A stretch of DNA of 40,958 nucleotides, taken from NCBI GenBank assembly GCA_013349585.1, contig DUZG01000011.1, positions 1 through 40,958 of the forward strand. The letters are read 5' to 3'. Under the pieces are notes generated by a model that was not told where the DNA came from, made no database searches, and was given only the letters and a program-made list of their open reading frames with translations. Shown piece by piece: positions 23,605 to 32,798 of this stretch (within the stretch, counting starts at the first letter, position 1; the number at the start of each line of letters is the position of its first letter). Source of the DNA: Nitrospinota bacterium. GTDB taxonomy: Bacteria; Nitrospinota; Nitrospinia; Nitrospinales; VA-1. The translations under genes and the position numbers were made by a program.

Positions 23605-26205
23605 TTACTTTTTATCAATTTCATCCTTCAGTTTTTCCATTGCGCGAATCGCTTCCATGATCGGTTTTGGGTCTCCCAGGTCGCGGGCAATTTCTCTGGC
23701 ATCTTTCAAGTACTTATCAAATTCATCAAACCGTCCAACAAGTATTTGCATTCTGGCCACGGTCATATTGAACTGAATTAAACTCGACCAACTGTTGGTT
23801 TCCTTGAAACATACCGCCGCCTGCGAAAAATAGTTTTCAGCCTCATCATATTTTGCATCTTTAAATTTAAGGTTGCCCAAGTACGTCAAGTCCTGACCTG
23901 CCCCTTTCGGGTCATTCACCTCTTGAGTTAATTTCAGGGCCTTTAAATATAGCTCTTCGGCTTCTGTTCTTTTTCCATTGCTGAATGCCAGGTTTCCGAG
24001 GTTTCGGTGATCTTCAGCAAATTCTTTTTTGTCATTCAGCTTGCTCGAAATTTCAAACGATCTCTGAAAATTCTCGCTGGCTTTTTCTCGGTACCCTCTT
24101 TCCATATTAAACTTTCCAAGGCTTCTAAGATCCGCACAAATCTCTCTTGGATCGTTTATTTTTTCAGATGTTTCGAGAGCCTTATGATAAAACTTATCCT
24201 GACTGGCTCTCTCCTTCTTCTCAACATATATTTTCGTCAACACCCGACTATCTGACAAAGTATTACGATTATCTTTAATTTCCTCTGCAATTGTAAAAGA
24301 TTTCAGCGCATATGTCTCTGCATTTTTCCAATCTTCCTTTTGCAAATAGAGGTTGTACTGATTCCGGTTATCTTCTGCCATTTCGGGCTTATTATTCGCT
24401 TCAGTATTCAACTTCAACGCTTCCAGATAATTTTTCTCAGCACCCGCCCAGTCTTTTTTCTGCAAACTAATATTGCCAAGATTTCGATAATCTGCAACAA
24501 GGCCATTAACATTATTAGCGTCGGCATTGATCTTCAAAGATTTGCCCACCAGTTTTTCTGCTTTCTCAATCTTCCCTGCCAAAATCAAAATATTCAGGTA
24601 GCCCGCATACAAATCTTTGAGTCCATTCTTGTCACTCGACTCTTCTTTGATCTTGATCGCCTTGGAATAGTTCTCTTCAGCTCCCTTAAAATCTTCAGTT
24701 TCCATCAAGACACTTCCCAGATTGCCGTAGGCTCCACCGAGTGCTTGCTTATCCCCTGACTTTTCGTGAAGAGCAATCGTCTCTTTCGCCACGGTAGCGG
24801 CCTCTTCCCAATCATTAGACATGAACAAGACGTTTCCTAAATCGTTCAACAACATCAACTTGAGCTTAGGGTCTTTTTCAGCTTCCGGCTTTTTTAAGCC
24901 TTCTCGAAGAGCCTGTTTGCGATGTTCTAAATATTTCGGCTGCGAGAAAATGAACATCAATTTGCTCTGCACCTCCTGAACACTTTTCTGTTCTTTCATC
25001 TCCTCATAAAGGTCACTGGCACGCATGAAATTATCTTCCGCCTTATCGAACTCTTCTTTTTTAATATATACATCCCCCAATGATTCGCATTGCTGGGCAA
25101 TACCCGGACGGTTTTCATTTTTCTCCATCAACTCCAAAGACAGCAGATACTGTTCCTCAGCCGCATCCCAGTTTTTCTGCAAACCACGAACATTACCCAG
25201 ATTGGCATAACCGCGTGCCTCACCCAGTGCATCGCCAAGTTCCTGCATGGTTTTGAGAGATTTCTCAAAATTTTCCCATGCCAATTCGAGTTGATTTTTA
25301 TTGAGATAAATATTTCCCAGGCTACCCAGAAGATAAGAATTTCGGCGTTTATCAGAATCGCCTATCGCCTCTAGAGCTTTTTTAAAATAAGTTTCGGCTT
25401 CATCTACTTTTTCCAATTGCCCTTCAGATGCCATCTGCAAATAAATACCCGCTAAATTTGCATAACAAACGCCAGCTGATGCCTTGTCTTCGATCTCTTC
25501 CAAGAGAGTCGTGGTTTTCTGGATTGTTTCAACCACCTTGTCCATGCGCTTCCACTGGAAATAAATTTCTTCAAGTTCCTGCAATTTGGTAATGGCTTTG
25601 GTCTTTTGTCCGGTCGAGATGAGGGAATCCACATCAGCAAGTAGCCCATCTTCATTTTTCTTTAAATAGAGAGGAGATTTTTTAATCGTCTCAACGCGCT
25701 CATCCAGTTGTTTGATTTTTCTTTCATCCTGTTTGGCGGTAGACATAAACTCTTTTGCCTTCTGGTAATACTCGATGGCCTTTTCTGCCTCTTCTTTTTT
25801 CAAAAAGATATTGCCAAGGTACTCGCTGTAGATGCCCTGCCCCAACGGATCGTTAGCCTCAATCATAATCTGCATGGCTTTCTGATAATTTTCTTCCGCT
25901 TTATCAAAACTGCCCTGATAAAAATAAACGCTACCAAGATTACCCAATGAGCTTTCAATGCCCTTGGCATCTTTTAGCTTTTCCATAAAGGTTAGAGAAC
26001 GCGAATAAAAGCCTTCGGCTTTATCATATTGCTTGCTCTGAAAACAAATATTGCCCAAGTTACCCAACACATAAGCCTGACCGCTATCGTCGCCCTCTTT
26101 TTCCATTTCTTTCAAGGCTTCGAGAAAATTAGACTCCGCTTCTTGAATATTGTTCTTCTGCAAATTCTCATAACCGAGTTTTTCAAATTTTCTACCTTCG
26201 CTCAT
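23605..26205 (-). CDS. Giant TPR-repeat protein
   Basis: An 866-residue protein built almost wholly of tetratricopeptide repeats, about 20 units of roughly 40 residues. Each has the pattern L-G-N-x-x-x-x-x-x-x-x-A-E-x-x-Y-x-K-A-L-x-x-x-x-x-x-x-x. Examples are YVLGNLGNICFQSKQYDKAE and DYRNLGNISLQKKDWAGAEK. The 40-residue spacing and the L-G-N-x/A-x-x pattern are like those of LGN/kinesin light-chain repeats, which bind peptides. There is no catalytic domain, signal peptide or membrane helix. The ATG at 26205 was preferred over one 15 codons upstream because AAGAGG lies 6 nt before it. It probably acts as a scaffold; the partner is unknown. Confidence 0.88.
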   Translation of the reverse strand: MSEGRKFEKLGYENLQKNNIQEAESNFLEALKEMEKEGDDSGQAYVLGNLGNICFQSKQYDKAEGFYSRSLTFMEKLKDAKGIESSLGNLGSVYFYQGSFDKAEENYQKAMQIMIEANDPLGQGIYSEYLGNIFLKKEEAEKAIEYYQKAKEFMSTAKQDERKIKQLDERVETIKKSPLYLKKNEDGLLADVDSLISTGQKTKAITKLQELEEIYFQWKRMDKVVETIQKTTTLLEEIEDKASAGVCYANLAGIYLQMASEGQLEKVDEAETYFKKALEAIGDSDKRRNSYLLGSLGNIYLNKNQLELAWENFEKSLKTMQELGDALGEARGYANLGNVRGLQKNWDAAEEQYLLSLELMEKNENRPGIAQQCESLGDVYIKKEEFDKAEDNFMRASDLYEEMKEQKSVQEVQSKLMFIFSQPKYLEHRKQALREGLKKPEAEKDPKLKLMLLNDLGNVLFMSNDWEEAATVAKETIALHEKSGDKQALGGAYGNLGSVLMETEDFKGAEENYSKAIKIKEESSDKNGLKDLYAGYLNILILAGKIEKAEKLVGKSLKINADANNVNGLVADYRNLGNISLQKKDWAGAEKNYLEALKLNTEANNKPEMAEDNRNQYNLYLQKEDWKNAETYALKSFTIAEEIKDNRNTLSDSRVLTKIYVEKKERASQDKFYHKALETSEKINDPREICADLRSLGKFNMERGYREKASENFQRSFEISSKLNDKKEFAEDHRNLGNLAFSNGKRTEAEELYLKALKLTQEVNDPKGAGQDLTYLGNLKFKDAKYDEAENYFSQAAVCFKETNSWSSLIQFNMTVARMQILVGRFDEFDKYLKDAREIARDLGDPKPIMEAIRAMEKLKDEIDKK

Positions 26206-26507
26206 ATCCTGCCTCTTAAAAAATTTTAATACTTCTATTTTATGCCGCAAACAAATAGCTACCCGAGACCAAAAATGACCTCACCGTTAACTAAGTATTT
26301 CCAGCTTAATGAGTTGTTTTGATTAGACTGAATTATAAAGTTCTCTAGGGCCGCTGTCAATCATTGCCCTCTCAATGAAAAGCCCTGTTTTAAGCTATTT
26401 TGCAAAGAAACTCCACACTGGTTGACATACTGGAATGCAGCTAACTATAATCACTGTCTCCTCCGGGAGAATTCACCCAGCAAATCAAAATTAAAAAGGA
26501 ACAAGTT

Positions 26508-28448
26508 GTGACAAAAGTTGAAAAAATAATCCAAGCATTGACCCGGGAAGGGACACTTATATTCGCCGACAACCTGTCTTACGCGACAGATTTAGAAAAG
26601 AGTGTTCCCAACCTGAAAACACAGGAAAAAGACGGTTGCGAGATATGGTTTGAAAACGATGCGCCCAATATCGCCAATACCCGCGTCAAGATATTCTCAA
26701 CAGGGCATATTGCCTTCTATAACAAAGAAGGTCGACGTTTTCTGTGCACCGACCCCGAGGGCACTCCTCTACACGAAGCGTTGTGGACTCAGGAGGTTGG
26801 CAAAACACAGCTAGCCCTCGCCCGCATGCAACTCGACTGCAAACAATGGGTGGGCATTAAACCACGCACTAAAACCTTTTCGACGCAAATTGACATCAGC
26901 ACCCATGATGGCTGGGAAAAAATGAAACTTGATGACCTCCGTGAAAAAGCCGCAGAGGCCTGGCGTGTACCTGCGTCTGAAATAAAATATTTTTATGACG
27001 ACGATCATATGGTGCATCAAGGTGAAGGCAAATACGATATCCGACTCACTAAAGACGGACTTTACGCATTGCCCGATGGCACGTTCGATAAAGCTGTTTT
27101 CATCAGTTTTATGTTTCAGGTCAACTGGACCAAACTCGACTTGATCCCAGTAGTGGAACTCTTTCAATCCACATTGCCGGGAACCGGTGGAGCAGTCTTC
27201 GAATTCATTTGGGGGATTTTTAACGACCAGTCGCGGGAAGAAGAGTTGCCGCCTTTGCGATATCGAGGCCTGCCAACCTACCCTTCCAAGGAAGCTTTTA
27301 ATATTTTCTCGGCTTTCTTCGAACCCAAAGGACCCGAAGGGAAAAATATCCAAAAAATCTTCATGGATCCACATACATCGCACGAAATCACCTGGATACC
27401 TCAAGAGCACCCACCCGTGCGTTACTTTAGTGACCTGCAACAAATCGCACTCACTGCACAAGGTGGCTATCTCTATAAAGTCACAGCGTTCGATGACCCT
27501 ATTACTTTTCCATTCACCAACTGCAGCGGTGGGAGAAAGCCCCCTCTCGAACGCGAATTGCGGATAAGCAATCAATCGTTCACTCTGCTCAAAGGGGAAG
27601 AGGGCCGGGAAATTATTTTCGAAGAAGATTGGGGATTAAAACCAGAAGTTTATTCCAAAGCAACGCCGGCAAAACATCCGTTCACATGGGAATGGTTTTT
27701 TAACGGCGAAACACCAAACGTTGATCCCGTGAAATCCTTATACACCGTACCCTTCTATCCGGAAGGACAGGCAGATATCGAGGAATCTTCCACACAACCG
27801 ATGGTACTCGATCAGATTTTTCACTACATGGAAATGGCTCCGGCAATGGCGACAAAGCTGGAAAAAATCGATAAGGTTCTCATTCACACTTTCGACACCG
27901 TTCTTGCCGGTTGTATCGATAGTTCGAAAGATCGGGAATATACCGTTCTTTACAGCGACCCGGAGTTTGCACAGAAAAATGCACAACTTTTATGGAACTA
28001 CGCCGTATCAAAGAACCAATTGAGTAATCTCGAAAAGGTTTCGTTTCTGAAAGAAGCAGATCATATCGTCGACTCATATAACCAGAAATATGGGCTGATC
28101 TTTAAATGGATTCCGTTCATGTATCATCAGGACAGAGAAGCCTGCGAAAGCATGTTAACGGCTCTGTCTCAGGCACTGGAACCAGAAGGGTACCTCTTCC
28201 TCGTTGGGCCACGCCAGTTGCAGGGGCTGTTCGATCATTACAAATTCGATGCGTTGTATAATGATCCCGTTTACAATATGCCGTTCTTCCGCCAGCATCT
28301 TAAGATGTGCCCGGAAAATCAGGTCAACCCCGATCTATGTGTGTTTCTCGCACAGAAAAAAGGCGAAGAAAAGAAAGCCGAACCCATCGCCACAACGGAA
28401 GAAGCCTTCGACGGCACCATCCCACAAATGCGCGGCTTCCAGAGGTGA
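26508..28448 (+). CDS. Large conserved-type hypothetical, C-terminal methyltransferase-like
   Basis: A 646-residue protein starting at a GTG with AAGGAAC upstream. I do not recognise the first ~480 residues. The last 160 look like a class I SAM-dependent methyltransferase core that has lost its glycine motif: a K-V-L-I-H-T-F-D-T-V-L-A-G-C strand, a T-V-L-Y-S-D-P-E-F-A-Q-K-N-A-Q segment in place of the acidic second strand, then LIFKWIPFMYHQD and LTALSQALEPEGYLFLVGPR, which resemble the D-x-I-x-x-x-x-x-x-H and L-K-P-G-G-x-L-x-x-x-x-P steps. The usual G-x-G-x-G is absent, so activity is doubtful. A TTEEAFDGTIPQMRGFQR tail ends the protein. Its function is unknown. Confidence 0.75.
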   Translation: MTKVEKIIQALTREGTLIFADNLSYATDLEKSVPNLKTQEKDGCEIWFENDAPNIANTRVKIFSTGHIAFYNKEGRRFLCTDPEGTPLHEALWTQEVGKTQLALARMQLDCKQWVGIKPRTKTFSTQIDISTHDGWEKMKLDDLREKAAEAWRVPASEIKYFYDDDHMVHQGEGKYDIRLTKDGLYALPDGTFDKAVFISFMFQVNWTKLDLIPVVELFQSTLPGTGGAVFEFIWGIFNDQSREEELPPLRYRGLPTYPSKEAFNIFSAFFEPKGPEGKNIQKIFMDPHTSHEITWIPQEHPPVRYFSDLQQIALTAQGGYLYKVTAFDDPITFPFTNCSGGRKPPLERELRISNQSFTLLKGEEGREIIFEEDWGLKPEVYSKATPAKHPFTWEWFFNGETPNVDPVKSLYTVPFYPEGQADIEESSTQPMVLDQIFHYMEMAPAMATKLEKIDKVLIHTFDTVLAGCIDSSKDREYTVLYSDPEFAQKNAQLLWNYAVSKNQLSNLEKVSFLKEADHIVDSYNQKYGLIFKWIPFMYHQDREACESMLTALSQALEPEGYLFLVGPRQLQGLFDHYKFDALYNDPVYNMPFFRQHLKMCPENQVNPDLCVFLAQKKGEEKKAEPIATTEEAFDGTIPQMRGFQR

Positions 28449-28539
28449 AGGCACCGCGGCCTACTCTGCATTACCCATCAAGCCGACTGAACACTCAAGC
28501 GCAATACTTTAAGTAACTTTTCTCTGTTAAAAATAACAT

Positions 28540-28564
28540 CCCTTCTCCCCTGGAGGGAGAAGGG
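28540..28564. repeat. CCCTTCTCCC hairpin element
   Basis: CCCTTCTCCC, loop CTGGA, GGGAGAAGGG form a perfect 10-bp stem, followed by AAAGATGAGGGGG. Elements of this form (C-C-T-T-C-T-C-C-C ... G-G-G-A-G-A-A-G-G ... G-A-T-G-A-G-G-G) are dispersed in many bacterial genomes. There is no T-run, so it is not a classical terminator. Confidence 0.65.
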
Positions 28565-28600
28565 AAAGATGAGGGGGAATTAAATAACGACATCAAGACT

Positions 28601-28636
28601 GTATCGCCACACCGCTTCGCGGCTCGCGATGACATG
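28601..28636. repeat. Dispersed intergenic palindromic repeat, copy 2
   Basis: GTATCGCCACACCGCTTCGC then GGCTCGCGATGACATG matches the pattern G-A-T-T-G-C-C-x(n)-G-C-T-T-C-G-C-x-x-x-C-G-C-A-A-T-G-A-C seen at 5332-5368 and 36109-36213, with substitutions. Confidence 0.6.
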
Positions 28637-28757
28637 TAAAAGGATTTCGCAAAAAGAACACAGACCTGTTTCCAGCACGTTCACTTCATTCAAAAGCTTG
28701 AGGGTATTAGATTCGCCAAAAAGAGCAATGACCTATTGGCTCGACGCCTAGTGGCGA

Positions 28758-30569
28758 TTAGAGCATTACTTCGGTTTCTAGGTGGTGTGCTTCGGGATTA
28801 TTTTTAACGTAGAGTTGCGGCAAGTCGCTGGTGCCGAACTTGGTGATATAGAGGAAAACGTGTTCACGGGCATTGATGCGCATTGCCCAGGGATTAAAAT
28901 CTTCCTGATAGAATTTTTCGTAACGCCGCATTGCTTCTTCAGTCGTCTGACCTGATTCGGGAGTGTAGTAATAATCTAACGCCAAGTCGTGTTCGGGATT
29001 GACCTTTACATCGATTTTATATTCATCCTTTGCAAACATCACCGGTGCGTTTTTATAGAGAACAAAGAAATACATCTCGACGGACGGGATGCGGTGCTGA
29101 TTTTCAATGAGAAAATTTCGCGTATCTTCGGCTTCGGCTTCGGTTTCGCTTGGGAATCCGTAAAAGCACATGACATGACTCCATATTCCCACCCGTTTTG
29201 CTTGCTCGAGGTTGATCTTGGCGGCTTCGATGTCGGTATCTTTCTTAACTAGCTTGATGATGCGTTCGTTGGCCGATTCCAGCCCATAATAAAGCGATCG
29301 ACAGCCGGCTTTATGGGCCATATCCCAGGTTTCTGGTTCCAGCAATTGCGATTCGAAGCGAATGAGTGTTGTCCAATAGATATCGAGTTCACGTTCAACC
29401 ATCATCGGCGGCAACTTGAGGAACAGCGCCGGAGGGAACGACTCGTCGGTGAACATAAAATGTTTGGTGTTGAGTTTATTTTTCAGGTATTCGAGCTCAT
29501 CAACGATCTGCTCTGCATGTTTCGCTCTAAACTGATCGATATAACCGGCACCATGATCACAGAAAGTACATTTACCCCAATAACATCCTCTTGTACCGAG
29601 ATAGGGCACCAGCTTTACCGGTGAGAAATATTTTTCCCACGGCATACCATCGAAATCAGGCGGCGGCAATTGATCCACTCGCTCCTGATAGGTTTCGTTG
29701 ACATGTACCTGACCTTCTTCATCTTTATAGATGAGATTCGACACTTCTGATATTTTGCGTTTGCCTGACAACGCTTCCACCAACCAGACCAATGAGTGTT
29801 CGCCTTCGTAAGTGATCATTGAATCGAAGGCTTTGCCGAAGAAATGCGGCAATTTAGCAAACTCGTCTTTCAATCGGGTGATGATATTGCCACCCACGGT
29901 GACATGAATGTCGGGATAGGCTTCTTTAATCAATGTAGCAAATGTGATCCCCGCCATAAGCTGTACTGGCGTACCTATAGAAATACCCACCACTCCCGGT
30001 TTTTCTTTTTTGATCGACCGTAAAACCAGTTGCCGGCAGATATCGGCGTAGACATTGACCGTATTGTCGAAGGGGACTTTCAGCAAATCTTCTGAAATCC
30101 AAGGACGGTAAACATTGAGGTTACTCTCGATCGGATAAAACTGGATGCTCGCCGGGAAATAGGCAACAGATATATATTCCATCACCTCCCGAAAAGCGTT
30201 GAGCGCCCATTCGGCTTTTTCTACTTCATAAAACTCTTCACTACGCATGATGATCTTTGCGCGGGTCACTTTTTTAATATGGTGGTCGAGGTCTATCCTC
30301 TGATAGTCGTCGAGCATCTGCTTTATTTCGACGTCTTCTGGGCTGAGAGGATCCCGTTGATTCTTGAGAGCTTTGAAACGATCCTGAATCTTTCCTTTTA
30401 TAAACAGTAGGAATCCAGGTGTAAAGAAATGGTCGAACATCTCGACATTGATGTCTTTGAGGACGGTTTCGATGTTGTTTTGCCGCAATACTGCCGCGAG
30501 ACTGGGCAATGCCAGATAAGGGGCCGTTGGCACCCACTCCGGTGGAAATATCAACATTACTTTTTTCAT
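28758..30569 (-). CDS. Radical SAM protein with N-terminal B12-binding-like domain
   Basis: A 603-residue protein. The N-terminal ~270 residues follow the cobalamin-binding Rossmann pattern: VMLIFPPEWVPTAPYLALPS, an ETVLKDINVEMF strand, VVGISIGTPVQLM and VTVGGN. The usual D-x-H-x-x-G is D-I-N-V-E-M here, so the lower axial His is missing and base-off B12 binding is uncertain. The radical SAM core starts near residue 330: LGTRGCYWGKCTFCDHG, the C-x3-C-x2-C site for the 4Fe-4S cluster, then SLYYGLESANERIIKLVKK and VMCFYGFPSETEAEAEDT. GAGGA precedes the ATG. Such enzymes methylate or rearrange unreactive carbons in lipids, cofactors or peptides; the substrate here is unknown. Confidence 0.9.
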   Translation of the reverse strand: MKKVMLIFPPEWVPTAPYLALPSLAAVLRQNNIETVLKDINVEMFDHFFTPGFLLFIKGKIQDRFKALKNQRDPLSPEDVEIKQMLDDYQRIDLDHHIKKVTRAKIIMRSEEFYEVEKAEWALNAFREVMEYISVAYFPASIQFYPIESNLNVYRPWISEDLLKVPFDNTVNVYADICRQLVLRSIKKEKPGVVGISIGTPVQLMAGITFATLIKEAYPDIHVTVGGNIITRLKDEFAKLPHFFGKAFDSMITYEGEHSLVWLVEALSGKRKISEVSNLIYKDEEGQVHVNETYQERVDQLPPPDFDGMPWEKYFSPVKLVPYLGTRGCYWGKCTFCDHGAGYIDQFRAKHAEQIVDELEYLKNKLNTKHFMFTDESFPPALFLKLPPMMVERELDIYWTTLIRFESQLLEPETWDMAHKAGCRSLYYGLESANERIIKLVKKDTDIEAAKINLEQAKRVGIWSHVMCFYGFPSETEAEAEDTRNFLIENQHRIPSVEMYFFVLYKNAPVMFAKDEYKIDVKVNPEHDLALDYYYTPESGQTTEEAMRRYEKFYQEDFNPWAMRINAREHVFLYITKFGTSDLPQLYVKNNPEAHHLETEVML

Positions 30570-30830
30570 ATATTCCTCAAAACCGCACTCATTAGATGGA
30601 GTGCTATGGTATCATAATTTCATTCCAGACTTCAGTTTGTGTACTTCGAGAAACACACACATTTCCTCTGAAGTCATAATTCGCTTTAAAGTTTTTGGAA
30701 TCCCATAAGTTAATGCTAACATATTGGCACCAATACTTTCAAAATCCAAATTTAACAGTGTGCCGGGTTTTCCCCTGTAGGCTCAACGGATTATGCCCGG
30801 CCTTATAGTAAATGGAGCAAGAAAAGAGTT

Positions 30831-31331
30831 ATGTCACAAACTGAAACCAGCGCAGAAGTGAAAGTAAAAATAATGCTCGATGAAGCAAACCTGGCATTTT
30901 CGGAAACGTCCGAACGTAAGGATACAACCGGCGATCGCAAGGCAGAGGGATCGGCTTGGGAAGAAGGCCGCATGGAAGGCGAATATGATGAAGCGGACTA
31001 CCAGAGAATCCTCGAATTGCAGATGAATGCCGCCATCACCTGCGATGAACACCCCGAACTCGAAGAAGAAACGGCAAAGCTGTTTGAATCAATAACCGAA
31101 ACAAATGGCGAAGAAGTGTTAAACACCGTTCTGGCAAATGCAGACATCATGGTCTTGAGCAAGTCCGCTGTCACAACGTTCATCCTCAGGTTCCCAACCG
31201 TACAGTCTTTCGTTAACAAGGGGCACCCGCTTGTTCTGGCGATGGATGAATACATGTTAGAAAACGCCGATGCGCAAAACTGGCATGACTATAACAACAT
31301 CGCACAGGAACGAGGTTGGCTTACTGAGTGA
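30831..31331 (+). CDS. Hypothetical acidic helical protein, upstream of polyferredoxin
   Basis: A 166-residue soluble protein that I do not recognise. It is acidic and mostly helical, with one Cys (A-I-T-C-D-E-H). The N-terminal ~50 residues are charged and probably flexible. The remainder shows helical stretches such as EETAKLFESITETNGEEVLN and V-L-A-N-A-D-I-M-V-L-S-K-S-A-V. No signal peptide was seen. It lies 34 nt before the polyferredoxin on the same strand and is probably cotranscribed with it; it could be a partner or stabilising protein of that electron carrier (inference). Confidence 0.7.
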   Translation: MSQTETSAEVKVKIMLDEANLAFSETSERKDTTGDRKAEGSAWEEGRMEGEYDEADYQRILELQMNAAITCDEHPELEEETAKLFESITETNGEEVLNTVLANADIMVLSKSAVTTFILRFPTVQSFVNKGHPLVLAMDEYMLENADAQNWHDYNNIAQERGWLTE

Positions 31332-31365
31332 GCTAATTTTCCACTAACTTTTTTGTTATAGGTCC

Positions 31366-32679
31366 ATGAAGTTTAGATACAATCTTGCAAAGAAAACCTT
31401 TAAGGGTAAGAAAGTCGTCGAGCGAGGAGTCGAAAACCTCATCGATGAAGATCAGCGAGGGAACCATTCCAGCGGCGGCGGTCCTTCGAATCCTTTGAGT
31501 TTGGGCAAAGAAACCGTCACTCCGGTGGAACCTACAGAACCAAAAGAAGTTTCGCGGCGCGATTTATTTTCCTTTGGCAAGTTAGGCGAGTTTGCTGAAG
31601 CGGTTGAAGAAGACCGACAAAAACAACCCAAAAAAAGCAAAAACAAAAAAACCAACAACGAAGAGCCCGAAGGACTGGAAGCCAGCGAACCAGCAGTCGA
31701 AGCCGGCGAACCGGCAGTCGCTGAAGAATCTACCGAGCCCTTACAACCAGAAGAAGACGCTCCCAAACCGGGATTTTTCAAACGTCTGATTTCTAAATTC
31801 AAGTCCGACCCCATCCCCCTCGACAACATTGAACCAAGCGACAATACAGAAAAGAAGGAAGAATCTTTTGCGGAGACTCTTGAAACTACAGAACAGGAAC
31901 TGCCGAGTAACAATATTTTCGCATTGGAAGAAGGCGAAGAAGAAGACCCCGAATACGATCGACGGAATTTACTGCGGCAGGGATTCCACTTCTTTGCCAA
32001 GCCCGCCATGGACAATGTTCAGGGCAAAATAGATAGCGTCAACAAAGCCGTCGATAAAATCACCAAAAGGGTACCGGTGCTGAGACCGCCTGGAGCGATA
32101 TCTGAGAAAGCATTTCTGAACGCCTGCACACGCTGTGAGAAATGTATTCATGCCTGCCCGAAAGACGCTATTCAGAGGGCTCCGAAAAAATTTGGATTCC
32201 TCATCCACAACACTCCCTACATTGATGCAATGCGAACCCCCTGCGTTATGTGCACAGACTTGCCGTGCATTTCCGCTTGTCCCGATGGGGCACTGTTGCC
32301 AGTTGAGGAGTTGACTGATGTGAGCATGGGTTACGCAATTCTCGACAAAAAGAAATGCCAAGCTTATGGAGATACATTTTGTCAACAATGTGTCATTGAC
32401 TGTCCGGTTCCCGGCGCAATTAATCAGGTAAACGATCAACCCATTTTCGATAAAAATATTTGTACTGGCTGTGGCGTCTGCATGCGTTCTTGCAGTACGG
32501 TTAATATTCCAGTGGCCATTAAGATCAAACCGCAGATGGTCATAGACTATCAACTGCATAAAAAACAACTGGAAAAGGAGAAAGTGCAAATCGAAGCCGA
32601 TCGACTGGCCGCAGAACAGCAGGAAAAAGAAGAAGCCGATACCGAGGACGAAACAAGCACTCAAGGTGTCGAGTCTTAA
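31366..32679 (+). CDS. Polyferredoxin of the MauM/NapG type with a long acidic N-terminal extension
   Basis: A 437-residue protein. The C-terminal half carries four cysteine groups: CTRCEKCIHACP (from residue 254), CVMCTDLPCISACP, FCQQCVIDCP with a preceding Cys, and CTGCGVCMRSC. This is room for about four 4Fe-4S clusters, as in NapG/MauM electron carriers. An LRPPGAISEKAFLNACTRC lead-in is typical of that group. Residues 1-~200 are Pro/Glu/Lys-rich and disordered, ending in E-E-E-D-P-E-Y-D. Two similar R-R-x-L motifs, SRRDLFSFGK (R64-R65) and DRRNLLRQG (R199-R200), bracket this linker. The C-terminus is a charged coiled coil. There is no signal peptide at the start, so a cytoplasmic location is more likely. 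Confidence 0.9.
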   Translation: MKFRYNLAKKTFKGKKVVERGVENLIDEDQRGNHSSGGGPSNPLSLGKETVTPVEPTEPKEVSRRDLFSFGKLGEFAEAVEEDRQKQPKKSKNKKTNNEEPEGLEASEPAVEAGEPAVAEESTEPLQPEEDAPKPGFFKRLISKFKSDPIPLDNIEPSDNTEKKEESFAETLETTEQELPSNNIFALEEGEEEDPEYDRRNLLRQGFHFFAKPAMDNVQGKIDSVNKAVDKITKRVPVLRPPGAISEKAFLNACTRCEKCIHACPKDAIQRAPKKFGFLIHNTPYIDAMRTPCVMCTDLPCISACPDGALLPVEELTDVSMGYAILDKKKCQAYGDTFCQQCVIDCPVPGAINQVNDQPIFDKNICTGCGVCMRSCSTVNIPVAIKIKPQMVIDYQLHKKQLEKEKVQIEADRLAAEQQEKEEADTEDETSTQGVES

Positions 32680-32798
32680 TACTTCCAGTATTCCATCTAT
32701 TTACCCCTTGCAAGTACCCTCTGTTTTCAGTAAGTTATCCGTTTTGTCGCACTACGCCTCGGCTGGCTAAATCTCTTGTATAAAAATAAAGGTCATAA

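Larger units (their letters stand above)
28449..28757. other. Intergenic region with two dispersed repeat types
   Basis: No gene was seen. The region holds a perfect hairpin at 28540-28564 and a GTATCGCCAC...GCTCGCGATGACA palindromic element at 28601-28636, both described separately. It separates two convergent genes. Confidence 0.5.

Noticed and set aside
31558-31980. Twin-arginine export signal in the polyferredoxin
   Set aside because: The R-R motifs are internal (residues 64 and 199), and no hydrophobic stretch follows either one, so no Tat signal is supported.
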